A stretch of DNA of 62,000 nt from Chrysomallon squamiferum (GCA_012295275.1 CM022677.1:13174889-13236888), one strand, 5' to 3'. Counted from the stretch's first letter, positions 50,113 through 59,188 are shown. Program-made: numbers and translations. Notes: generated by a model from the letters alone, not told the origin.

Positions 50113-50136
50113 GGAACTAAGAACACTGACTGTCTG
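50044..50136 (+). CDS. EGFR/ErbB-like furin-like cysteine-rich exon
   Basis: The frame reads [18 protein letters not shown] and then [17 protein letters not shown] followed by G...DCL is the hallmark of the furin-like domain of ErbB-family receptors (extracellular domain II, dimerisation). The following exon supplies the next residues (SCRFLNEGTC), as in the family. The expected donor after CTG reads CTGAGT, not GTGAGT, so splicing may be impaired. The exon is partly duplicated in the 72-bp repeat just upstream. It may belong to a working receptor gene or to a decaying fragment. Confidence 0.6.
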
Positions 50137-50289
50137 CTGAGTTGAACTTTGACCTCAAACTGAACAATAGCTTGCTTGACTGTATATGTAACTCTGTCTG
50201 TTGTTTGTAATTGCGTGTGTGTGTGTGTGCATTTGATACCCAAATTTATTAATATTAATAGTAATATTTATTATTATTATTGTATGTAC

Positions 50290-50303
<14 letters not shown>

Positions 50304-50361
<58 letters not shown>
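50304..50361. repeat. TA dinucleotide microsatellite
   Basis: About 29 TA units between the two furin-like exons. CAGTGGTACCTTGACATACA directly to its right resembles a Tigger/pogo terminal repeat, and a T run follows. Confidence 0.95.
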
Positions 50362-50364
<3 letters not shown>

Positions 50365-50408
50365 GTGGTACCTTGACATACAGGATTTTTTTTTTTTTTT
50401 TTTTTCAG

Positions 50409-50547
50409 TCTTGTCGTTTCCTCAATGAAGGTACCTGCGAGTCCTGCTGTCCCCAGCAGTATACACATGACCATGACCTTGATAAAATGGTGCTTATTCC
50501 AAAAGCCAAGTTCATATTAGGGTCCCTGTGTGTGAGGAGATGTCCAG
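50409..50547 (+). CDS. EGFR/ErbB-like furin-like exon 2
   Basis: A poly-T tract and CAG precede SCRFLNEGTCESCCPQQYTH, then DKMVLIPKAKFILGSLCVRR and CPG, ending at CCAG|GTAAAA. The spacing CxxFxxxGxC...CP...aKFxxGxxCVxxCP is that of ErbB receptors. 139 nt, phase 0 in, phase 1 out. The gene should continue downstream, but the next 400 bases hold a LINE fragment and then two viral insertions. If the gene is alive, these insertions lie in its intron, in the sense direction. Confidence 0.72.
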
Positions 50548-50654
50548 GTAAAAAACAAAGAGTGAAAATAGTAAAAATGTATTAATTATAAAAAATAACA
50601 ACAACATAATCTGTTAAAAAAAGCCATATTTCTAGCAGCAGCAAACAACCACTA

Positions 50655-50940
50655 TAAACAACACACGTACATCCAAAAACCCAGACAACAGGAGAGTAGG
50701 ATTCGCCTTCATAGTCCAAGATCACACAAACAAACCCACATGCATACAATTCGGCCGTATCACTAATCACCTTTCAGCATGCACGGCCGAATTCCAGCAG
50801 ACCAGACCTACTCAGCAGAATACAACATCTACACGAGGACATACAACACAACAACAAACAACTAATCATCAAGTGGCTCCCAGCACATGTCAGCATCATC
50901 GGCAACGAACTTGCCGACCATTATGCCAAAGAGTCTCTCA
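50655..50940 (+). mobile_element. truncated LINE fragment: RNase H domain
   Basis: Two frames together show an RNase H domain. First come RVGFAFIVQDHTNK and GRITNHLSACTAEFQ, and then, after a frame change near 50785, IIKWLPAHVSIIGNELADHY followed by AKES. The KWxPAHVxxxGNExAD motif carries the conserved C-terminal His and Asp of RNase H in non-LTR retrotransposons. The reverse transcriptase is absent. The fragment ends where the viral copy begins, so the virus or a later deletion cut it. Confidence 0.8.
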
Positions 50941-50980
50941 GCATATTGTTCAGTTGATTATTATCAGTTGTTGAATTAGG

Positions 50981-51346
50981 ATGTTCACAGCTTTGGGTAT
51001 AATTGCTACTGAAATCATTGAATTTGTGTTTGATACATCAGTGGAACTTGCTACATCAGCTATTATAGATTCTACCGCTCCAGCTATAGCCTAAATTGTT
51101 GGAGCTGATAGTGTATATCTACCTGAAGCGACTGCTATCGGACAAAGTATAGTTGAATCTTCTGTAGAAGGCACTGCTAGCTATACTAAAACTCAAATAA
51201 AGGACGCTTTGGATCAATTCACTGATTTTGTGAATTCAAAAGATACAGCAGTAGATAATAACGTTTCATCTGAAGAACGAGATGAATTGGAAACTGAAGA
51301 GGACGAATACGTATCATATATGCGTACTACTAGTCCAATTTCATGA
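50981..51346 (+). pseudogene. copy 1 small hydrophobic ORF, interrupted
   Basis: Counterpart of the copy 2 small ORF, equal in length (366 nt including stop). It starts MFTALGIIATEI and is cut by TAA at 51092-51094, after which the frame stays open to TGA at 51344-51346. That TGA overlaps the ATG of the VP gene (ATGA), exactly as in copy 2. It is rich in Ala, Ile, Thr and Ser with an acidic tail. The function is unknown. Confidence 0.8.
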
Positions 51347-53316
51347 ATAAAGGGAAACGTATATTAAACAAGAAAGACGTTACCAGACTTTTGGCTATAG
51401 CTAAAGCTAAAGCATTTGATATATTATCAGAGATAAATGTGCCGGTGGATCAGCGCCAAAACAGGTGGTTACAAATTCGACGTCAATATCCAAATTTACA
51501 GATTCCAAATCAAGATTTCTATTCGGCAATACAAAATATTCGGAACGAATATAACCATATTGAAGATCAAGACAAAGAGGACCCTTTTAATACGCCTATA
51601 TATCCAGAAGATGAACAAGCATTAAAAGCATCAGAACAACAAGGCATGAAACGACAAAACATCGAACCTGGAGGAGAATCTAGCTCCAAAGTTCCTAATA
51701 ATAATCAACTATCACAAGATATATTCCAAAGGAACGTATCTTCAACCTCAAGAGTCCGTAATGGAACCTGATTCTATCATGAACGAAGAGGTAACTGATA
51801 CGTCTGGAGTTAATCCGAGGTATATTACCATTAAAAAAAACATTTAAACGAACATTCACTAGTGAGATTAATTTCTCTAAGCAAAGAAAAGCTACTATGT
51901 CAATTATAGATAATGCAACAGATGCTTCAGCATGGAAAAATGCAATAGGTGATCCAAATGTGTGAATTTACATTCAATCATGGTGGTCACATTATACCTT
52001 ATTGGTATAAAGCAGCTAGCACGAAGGCAGACGATTGGAATTTACCTGATGAGGTTGTAGGCTATAAAATTAAAAAATTCGGATTTAATATAAATAATAT
52101 GATAATACATGTTTTAAATAATACTAAATCAGATCCAAATGAAGTACCAGTAATGGCACCTCCAAATGCACGAGTTTGGACATTTACATATATTTACAAT
52201 GATTATGGATTACCTGATAAACATTTGGACCTATCTCATAATAATCGATTCAAAGATGAAGAATGTATGGACAACACATCTCAAAGAAGCATACCGGTTC
52301 AACCAGATCATAAATTATATTTGCCTAGTGACATAGGTATGCAACTGTTAAACAGTGCTTGGAACGGTGAGGGTGCGACTTATACTGCCGAAACACCTAA
52401 TTACATATACGATATGAAAAAACACGATGGATATAGAGAAACAGTTATTAGTGCAGGTGGTTTCGGTTTGGATTATACATGTAAAGATTCACCTTTAGTT
52501 ATATTTCCAGGAGAAACAAGTCATACATTAAACTTTACTCAAATTACTGGTATGGGTTAAGAACGATAGATATCAGTTAGCAACGAAAACAAAGCTAACT
52601 TAGAATGGCCTACGAGTAACAGTAATGACACTTCTAAACATCCATTAGGGACTGCTATCACTACCTATTTTAACCATCAATACAGAAATGTACACTATTC
52701 AGCTTGTTATCAAAATAAAGCTGGTAAAGATTTAGGAGCACCATCGATGGCAGATGATGCTAGCACCAAACTAGGTAAAAGCAGTATATCTAGCAATGAT
52801 TTAGATAATCCAAATGTGAACACGTGCATGGACGGTAAACACCGACGCACTTATCAATGCAATAGACCTCCTATGTTCCTAATAGGTTTATACCCTGATG
52901 TAGAGAAAACTAGCAACGGAGCTACATTATTATTTAATTACCATGCTAACATACAAATAACTTATTATAGCGAGGTTGAGTTTTTAGTCAGAACGGCCAT
53001 GTGTCCAAAATACATACCTATAGGTTTGGGTGGATGTCCGTCAGGTAATATGGCAGGACTCATTTTTAAATTGAACGATACTACACCTGTAGGAAATAAA
53101 GACAATGTGAAACATACAGAACAAGATCAATTCTTAGATGAAACTGTAAAACAATATAAAGATCGAATCGAAAAAACATGGAAAATGAGAATATATGCCC
53201 CTATATGGAAAAATTGGAATAAACGTAAAGCCAGACGACGATTTATCTGGCCAGTACACGGTGCTTATGGAGATAGAAGTGTACCTATTACAGGAGATTG
53301 GTCTTATCCAGTATAA
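51343..53316 (+). pseudogene. copy 1 capsid (VP) gene, broken
   Basis: Homologous to the copy 2 VP along its length. Readable parts are 51343-51771, 51949-52557 and 52570-53316. The frame changes near 51700-51735, again at an A run near 51833-51840 and again near 51960-51965. In-frame stops lie at 52558-52560 and 52567-52569. About 95 nt present in copy 2 after codon 170 are missing. Conserved blocks such as HGGHIIPYWYKAAS and SPNYIYDMKKHDGY-like words identify it. The damage is random in type, as expected for neutral decay. Confidence 0.88.
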
Positions 53317-53400
53317 AAACAAAAATAAATAAATGAAAATACTTTCTCATAGTTGCGTAAGAATACAGTTAAAAGTCTTTGTTAATATTTACGTTCATTT

Positions 53401-53566
53401 AGTCACGTAACATTTATTACGTCATGTTTGTGACGTCATGTTCATAACGTTATAAATAAAAGATCGTTCAGCGAAAAAATTACTCATTTGTTTGTTATCT
53501 GTTACATGAAATTGAATGTTTTAAACAAACATATAAATTTAATTTTGATTGTCATCAGGATTAATA
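53401..53566 (+). promoter_or_regulatory. copy 1 NS promoter: CRE-like site and TATA box
   Basis: TGACGTCA at 53431-53438 and TATAAATA at 53451-53458, the latter running into an AATAAA word, precede the NS start codon at 53567. The same elements in the same order occur in copy 2. The conservation suggests a real viral promoter. Confidence 0.65.
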
Positions 53567-55360
53567 ATGGATAGATATGTTGAAACCGTTGGAGATAGTT
53601 ATTATAGTGTGGTTATAGGACACACCAGTTACAACATGGTACACCCGAAATTTTTGGTACCCAGATCTCTAGCTAAAGACAAAGAAGGTAAATACGTTTA
53701 CGCACCAGGCAAGAATTATATTAAAAGCTACCAGATGGATCAGCAAGACATATTAGACAAGACTTTGGATCATTGGGCCACGCCCAATTATGAATATCTG
53801 GCAAAAGGACAGGACAGAGTCGTGACAGAATTGAAATCCTTTATACGAAACAAGAACTGGAAGATACTATTAGTATATCATCAAAAAGATTGTCAAGTAG
53901 AAAGTAATTATCCTACTTATGGTTCTCACGTTCACATTATATGGAAAACTAACATGAAGACCCCATCACAAGATAGACAATACAGACGACTCCATCGTGC
54001 AATTTTAAATGAAAATGGATACATCAAGATTCGTAAATTGAAGGATCCACAATGTACATCTGTAGAAAACTACATGATGTATTTGATGAACGATTCGGAG
54101 ATGATGTATTTAGGAACAAATGACGAAAAGATGCTACACATTTGGAACGAAACAGAAAAATGTTCCAAAGAGGAGGAAGAAGACTTAATGAACGTTCTGT
54201 TAGATTTTTTTGACGATCAACCAATAAAAGATAACAGTACAATTATTTCCGATATCAAAGTGCCTGTGAGAAAGGAAGACGTCAATTCCAATAAGAGTGC
54301 AACATCATCTCCTGTCGTGAATCACGGCAAAAGAACATCTTCCGCAGCAGCTAAGATGGAGGAAGTGATGTTAGAAACTATACCTGAAGACGAAAACAGG
54401 ATCAACTAGTTCCATCTCATCTGATAACGAACAAATCAGCTGATACATTTGACTTCTTTTATAAACTAATAGTTAAACATCCAGACGTGAACAAACTGAA
54501 TTTGTTAATCAGCAAATATGACAGTAACAGTAACGAGTTTAAAGCTATATGTAATGCAGTAGCTAACAAATCAGGAGAAAAGCTATTCAAGGCTGCTAGA
54601 TCGAAATACATGGAAGAGGAAGCAGACAAGAACGCATACGACCAGATTCTGTCATTATCGGAAAACATCGATAATTACATGACACCAGATGACAGTTTAA
54701 ACCTACTGTCGAGCTAATCTATGCATGATCAACTCTAACAACCCGTTTGGAGACGGACTCACCTCTAGTCAGATCAGTATAATGAAAACCCGACTCTATT
54801 TTCTACAGGATTTAAAGAAAAGTGATACATTGAAGCAAGCCTATAATCTGATACATCCAGGATTATTCAAAATCGGTTTCAAACCTACAGAGGACGAAAT
54901 GATGATAGCTTTGGAAAATGACAGGGAATATTTTAGACTAAAACATAATAGCAATATAAATGACAATACAGTCGACGGCAGGAATAGTTATTTCAGAGAT
55001 AACTTTGATGACAGTCAGACAGTCAGCGAGCCTACAACACATATACTTTGCAATTCATCACCTAACAAAAGAAAATATATCGAGATATCGTCAGACGATG
55101 ACGAACCAGAACAGGAAAATAATTATTGTGCTTCGCAGGATCTCTTCATACAGAGTCAGAAACGATTCAAAGGTGAATCTGATGAAAACAAAGGTAGTAA
55201 ACGTAAATTAGAAGAAGAGGATGAACTGGTGTCTCCCACACCGCCTTCAAATAACAAAACATTAAAGATCTACATACCGGAATCTCAACCGTTCTACGAC
55301 GACTTCACAGAAACAATTCAAGAGACACAAATAGACATATTTAAACGTTATAAACAATAA
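53567..55360 (+). pseudogene. copy 1 NS1-type replication gene, helicase core deleted
   Basis: ATG at 53567 opens an N-terminal HUH nuclease domain with an H-V-H metal-binding pattern in SHVHIIWKT (about 53926-53952) and a YMMYLM region. The frame breaks near 54400, continues in another frame at 54487-54717, then jumps again at about 54703. There, compared with copy 2, roughly 330 nt are missing, including the Walker A and B motifs of the SF3 helicase. The C-terminal part to 55360 is open and ends with an acidic region and a conserved tail. It cannot give a working replicase. Confidence 0.88.
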
Positions 55361-55361
55361 A

Positions 55362-55628
55362 AATAAACATTAAAAGACATCAGTGCTGATTTATTGTTGT
55401 TACGTTGATATTAATGTTCACTAAAAGTTATTTCTTGAAATAAAATTATTTATTAAAATTAATTACCTTCGTTTAGTTAATTATTTAAATATAACGGAAA
55501 TGACGTCATATAAAATAACGTCATTTAAAAAAACGGATATGACGTCATATCCGTTTAAATGATATACTCTTCAAAATAAAAAATAGGGGGGGGGTGTGAA
55601 AATGCAAGATATGATAGATTATCAACTC
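55362..55628 (+). other. copy 1 3' flank with poly(A) signal and TGACGTCAT words
   Basis: CAATAAAAATAAA directly after the NS stop is a candidate poly(A) signal. The region 55495-55560 contains several GACGTCAT words in direct and inverted orientation around AACGGAAATG/AACGGATATG, followed by a G run at 55587-55595. Confidence 0.5.
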
Positions 55629-55825
55629 TACTCTTGTTATTGTAAAAAAAACAAAGTTCCTCACTACATGGCTTTTTAGCTTTTTGGCTTTTTGACCATA
55701 ATGTACTTTTAACATATGATCCTTCGGGTTCTGGCTACGCCCGAAGGAACGTTATCACCTTCGGGCTAAAAGTACATTATGGTCAAAAAGCCAAAAGGCT
55801 AAAAAGCCAGATCATGAGGAACTTT
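55629..55825. repeat. terminal-repeat-like hairpin H1
   Basis: The arms GGCTTTTTAGCTTTTTGGCT...GTACTTTTA and their reverse complement (core 55653-55825) surround a 55-base centre with CCTTCGGG/CCCGAAGG small palindromes. A long stem with short internal palindromes is the T- or Y-shaped fold of a parvoviral inverted terminal repeat. Its centre is the reverse complement of that of H2. Confidence 0.85.
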
Positions 55826-55904
55826 GCAATTTCAACCTAACTCTTGTTATTGTAAAAAAAAAAAAAAAAGTTCACGTGGAGTGATCAATGAGATCTGGGG
55901 TGAA

Positions 55905-56079
55905 TTTTTAGCTTTTTGGCTTTTTGACCATAATGTACTTTTAGCCCGAAGGTGATAACGTTCCTTCGGGCGAAGCCAGAACCCTAAGGATCATATGTTA
56001 AAAGTACATTATGGTCAAAAAGCCAAAAAGCTAAAAAGCCAGATCATGAGGAACTTTTTTTTTTTTACAATAACAAGAG
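55905..56079. repeat. terminal-repeat-like hairpin H2 (opposite orientation to H1)
   Basis: It has the same stem as H1, but its centre (GCCCGAAGGTGATAACGTTC and on) is the reverse complement of that of H1, with two or so differences. The outer part of its right arm (TTTTTACAATAACAAGAG) matches the outer left arm of H1. This is the flip/flop relation made by hairpin-primed replication. Confidence 0.85.
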
Positions 56080-56162
56080 TTTAAAAGTACATTATGGTCA
56101 AAAGCCAAAAAGTAATTTTAAAAAAAGCCAGATCATGAGGAACTTTGTTTTTACAATAACAA
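56080..56162. repeat. partial third terminal-repeat arm
   Basis: TTAAAAGTACATTATGGTCA, AAAGCCAAAAAGT and GCCAGATCATGAGGAACTTT repeat only the right half of H1/H2, with a small insertion. It may be the stump of another viral terminus. Confidence 0.75.
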
Positions 56163-56173
56163 AGGTTGCCCGT

Positions 56174-56404
56174 AACTCAACTCTTGTGTAATTTTTAAAA
56201 AACAAAGTATAACTGTAATCGATTTTTGGTTTTGCGGTCTTAAAAGCCAATGTGTACTTTTAGCCCGAAGGTGACTAGCTCCTTCGGGCGTAGCCCGAGC
56301 CCTACGGTCATAAGCTAAAAGTACACATTGGCTTTTAAGACCGCAAAACCAAAAATCGATTACAGTTATACTTTGTTTTTTAAAAATTACACAAGAGTTG
56401 AGTT
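56174..56404. repeat. left inverted terminal repeat of copy 2 (hairpin H3)
   Basis: Perfect 91-base arms (56174-56264 and 56314-56404) enclose 49 bases with two smaller palindromes: CCCGAAGG...CCTTCGGG and CGTAG...CTACG. This gives a T-shaped hairpin. The same centre, in the same orientation, recurs at 61.79-61.85 kb. The perfect stem implies either recent insertion or correction between arms. Confidence 0.92.
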
Positions 56405-56521
56405 GGGATATATCATCATCTAGCATTTCTCACGTGACATATTACGTCATATCCGGTAGATATTATATATAATATTTGTATATTATAATTTAATCATTAT
56501 ATGATAATATGTCAAGATAGG
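56405..56521 (+). promoter_or_regulatory. copy 2 late-type promoter region before the small ORF
   Basis: Between hairpin H3 and the small ORF lie CACGTGA (E-box), TTACGTCATATCC (half CRE) and TATTATATATAATA, a TATA-like stretch near 56460. These could drive the small ORF and VP transcript. Confidence 0.45.
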
Positions 56522-56887
56522 ATGTTCACAGCATTGGGATTAATAGCAACAGAATTAATAGAATACGCATTCGATGCATCTGTGGAACTTGCCACATCCG
56601 CTATATTAGATTCGACTACACCAGCTATAACTGAAATAATAGGGGCTGATAGTATATTATTAGACCCTGCTATAAATATAGGAACATCTGTAGTTGAATC
56701 GGCTGTTGAAGGTATATCTGATTATACTAAAAATCAGATTGAACAAGCAATTAATGAACTAGGGAATTTCGTAAATACAGAAGGAAAAGATATAGATACC
56801 GACGTCACACCCAATGAACGTAATCAGATAGAGGCTGAAGAAGACGAAAACGTATCATATATATTTACGCGTATACCGGTTTCATGA
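56522..56887 (+). CDS. copy 2 small hydrophobic protein of unknown function
   Basis: 121 residues from ATG 56522. An in-frame ATG at 56501 would add seven residues, but copy 1 conserves only the later start. It is intact. The N-terminal 70 residues are helical-looking and rich in Ala, Ile, Thr and Leu (MFTALGLIATELIEYAF), with amphipathic segments. The tail is acidic (DIDTDVTPNERNQIEAEEDE). The stop TGA overlaps the VP ATG as ATGA, so VP could be translated by reinitiation. I know no such ORF in described parvoviruses. In length and in its Ala/Thr-rich amphipathic N-terminus it recalls minor capsid proteins of polyomaviruses. That is only a compositional impression. Confidence 0.8.
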   Translation: MFTALGLIATELIEYAFDASVELATSAILDSTTPAITEIIGADSILLDPAINIGTSVVESAVEGISDYTKNQIEQAINELGNFVNTEGKDIDTDVTPNERNQIEAEEDENVSYIFTRIPVS

Positions 56888-59007
56888 CAAAAGGCAAACG
56901 ACTTTTGACGAAGACAGAGGTCACTCGTCTGTGGGCTATAGCAAAATCTAAAGCATTTAATAAATTAGCTGAACTAAATGTCCCCTATTCAAAACGACAA
57001 GAAAGGTGGCTTCAGATCAGACGTCAGTATCCAAATATACAAATTCTAAATAACGATTTCTATCAGGCAATTCAGAATATTGGGCAAGACTATAACTCTA
57101 TTGAAGATTCGGACGAAGACGACCCTTTCGGCACCCCTTTATTCTACGATAACGAAGAACAACAAGGAGATTTACACGACTCATCCAGACATCCAGATCA
57201 ATCAGCTATGAAACGACATTCAGCTGAACCATCTGGAGGACCAGATGCAAAGTTTAAAGATAATAAACAATTATCTAATAGAATTTCTCAAGATGTATTA
57301 GACAGATCTAATGCTAAAGGAACATATTTACAACCTGAAGAATCTGTAATGGAACCGGATTCAATAATGAATGAAGAGGTTACAGATACTGATGGAAGTG
57401 AGGCAATTGAAGGTGCACCTATGGCATCGGCTACTGGTAATAATGTATTATACCAAGGTTTTGGTGGAACTACAAAAGTATTGGATCCTAGATACATTAC
57501 AATTAAAAAGACTTTTAAACGTACGTTTACTAGTACAATTAATTTTACAAAAGAACGAAAAGCAGAAATGAAAATATTAGATAACAATACAGATGATGTA
57601 AATTGGAAAAAAGCAATAGGAGATCCAAATGTTTGCGAGTTTAAATTTAATCATGGTGGACATATTATTCCATATTGGTATAAAGCTGCTAGTACTAAAC
57701 CAGATGATTGGAATTTACCAGATGATTTCATTGGTTATAAAGTTAAACGAATAGGCTTTAATATAAATAATATGATAATTCATGTGTTAAATAATAATAA
57801 AACAGATCCTAATGAAGTTCCAGTTATGGCACCACCTACTTCACGAGTATGGACATTTACAGATATACATAATGATTACGGTTTACCTGAAAATAATTTA
57901 ATGTTACATCATAACCATTATTTTAGAGATGAAGAATGTATGGATAGTGTTGCTGAACGTAGCATAAAGGTACAACCAGATAGAAAATTATATATGCCTA
58001 GTGATATGGCTATGCAATTATTAAATCATGCATGGACTGGTACAGACGGTATTAACTATAAAGCTGAATCTCCAAATTATATTTATGATATGAAAAAACA
58101 TGATGGTTATCGTGAAACGGTCATTAGTGCAGGTGGTTTTGCATTAGATTATACTTGCAAAGATTCACCATTAATATTATTTCCATCTGAAACTTCACAT
58201 ACATTAAATTTTACAGATGTTTCAGGGTTATGTCAAAAATCTAAATATCAATGTGCTAATGAAAACAAAGGTAATTTAGAGGTATGGCCTACACATGATA
58301 TAATAATTACTGACAATTCTAAACATCCAATGGGTACAGCTATATGTTGTTATTTTAATCATCAATATAGACGAATACATTATACAGCATGTTTTCAAAA
58401 TAAAGCATCTAATGTATTAGGTGCACCTTCAATGGTAGATGATGGAGGTACTAAATATAGTAACCAAGGTGTAATGCATAATAATGCGAATAATCCTAAT
58501 GTTGATGTATGTAAAGATGGATCACATAGACGTACATATCAATGTAATAGACCTCCTATATTTATGATTGGATTATATCCAGATGTAGAAAAAACTAGTG
58601 GAGGAACTACATTATATTTTAATTATCATGCAAATATTCAAATCACGTATTTTAGTGAAGTAGAATTTGTGGTTAGAACAGGTATGTGTCCTAAATATAT
58701 TCCAATTGGATTGGGTGGATGTCCAGGTAATATGTTAGGACTAACATTCAAACAAAATGAATCTACACCAATGGGCAATAAAGATAACGTTAAACATACA
58801 GAACAAGATCAGTTTTTGGGTGAAACAGAAGCAAAATATAAAGAGAGAATACAAAAAACATGGAAAATGCGATGTTTTGCTCCTGTTTGGGATAATTGGA
58901 ATAGACGTAGAAATAGACGTAGACAATTATGGCCAATTCATGGTGCATATGGAGATAGAACAGTTGAAACAATGGCTAATGCAATGGATTGGTCATATCC
59001 AATATAA
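56884..59007 (+). CDS. copy 2 capsid protein (VP), intact
   Basis: 707 residues with no break. The N-terminal region starts MTKGKRLLTKTEVTRLWAIA, which is basic and helical. An acidic stretch follows (DSDEDDPFGTP, about residue 77), then a Ser/Gln/Glu-rich linker. From about residue 245 comes a conserved capsid-type region: CEFKFNHGGHIIPYWYKAAS and VPVMAPPTSRVWTFTDIHND. The tail is Arg-rich (RRRNRRRQLWP). I see no phospholipase A2 motif, which several parvoviral VP1 proteins carry. The jelly-roll assignment is inferred from its position, length and association with the NS1-type gene. Codons from about 57250 on are strongly A/T-ending, unlike the first 120 codons and the NS gene. Confidence 0.82.
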   Translation: MTKGKRLLTKTEVTRLWAIAKSKAFNKLAELNVPYSKRQERWLQIRRQYPNIQILNNDFYQAIQNIGQDYNSIEDSDEDDPFGTPLFYDNEEQQGDLHDSSRHPDQSAMKRHSAEPSGGPDAKFKDNKQLSNRISQDVLDRSNAKGTYLQPEESVMEPDSIMNEEVTDTDGSEAIEGAPMASATGNNVLYQGFGGTTKVLDPRYITIKKTFKRTFTSTINFTKERKAEMKILDNNTDDVNWKKAIGDPNVCEFKFNHGGHIIPYWYKAASTKPDDWNLPDDFIGYKVKRIGFNINNMIIHVLNNNKTDPNEVPVMAPPTSRVWTFTDIHNDYGLPENNLMLHHNHYFRDEECMDSVAERSIKVQPDRKLYMPSDMAMQLLNHAWTGTDGINYKAESPNYIYDMKKHDGYRETVISAGGFALDYTCKDSPLILFPSETSHTLNFTDVSGLCQKSKYQCANENKGNLEVWPTHDIIITDNSKHPMGTAICCYFNHQYRRIHYTACFQNKASNVLGAPSMVDDGGTKYSNQGVMHNNANNPNVDVCKDGSHRRTYQCNRPPIFMIGLYPDVEKTSGGTTLYFNYHANIQITYFSEVEFVVRTGMCPKYIPIGLGGCPGNMLGLTFKQNESTPMGNKDNVKHTEQDQFLGETEAKYKERIQKTWKMRCFAPVWDNWNRRRNRRRQLWPIHGAYGDRTVETMANAMDWSYPI

Positions 59008-59036
59008 TATGGCGTATGAATACAGTGATTAGTCTT

Positions 59037-59188
59037 TTATTAACGTTACGTTCAATTTGTCACGTATACCATATTACGTCATAATAATGACGTCATGTAA
59101 ATAAGTGTATAAATAAAGCAACGTTTGAAAAGTTGTCAGTTGTTACTCATCTTTTACTTAAGCACTTACCAGAAAAAAATTACAGATC
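59037..59188 (+). promoter_or_regulatory. copy 2 NS promoter: CRE-like site, TATA box overlapping AATAAA
   Basis: TGACGTCA at 59088-59095 and TATAAATA at 59108-59115, within TATAAATAAAG, so an AATAAA poly(A) word overlaps the TATA box. This could both end the VP transcript and start the NS transcript. The layout is the same in copy 1, although the surrounding bases differ. Confidence 0.65.

Larger units (their letters stand above)
50955..55620 (+). other. endogenous parvovirus-like element, copy 1 (decayed)
   Basis: This holds a small ORF, a VP gene and an NS gene in that order and all on the plus strand, colinear with copy 2 at 56.17-62.0 kb. The left terminal hairpin is missing, since viral homology starts next to the LINE fragment. 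The right side runs into terminal-repeat-like hairpins at 55.6-56.1 kb. All three genes are broken. The many silent differences from copy 2 suggest that the two derive from already distinct viruses and not from duplication of one insertion. Confidence 0.85.

Noticed and set aside
56151-56426. 91-residue minus-strand frame within hairpin H3
   Set aside because: The hairpin structure explains the open frame. The peptide is itself palindromic in origin.
56884-57600. Phospholipase A2 domain in the N-terminus of the viral VP
   Set aside because: Neither a calcium-binding loop nor an HDxxY-type active site could be found in either copy.
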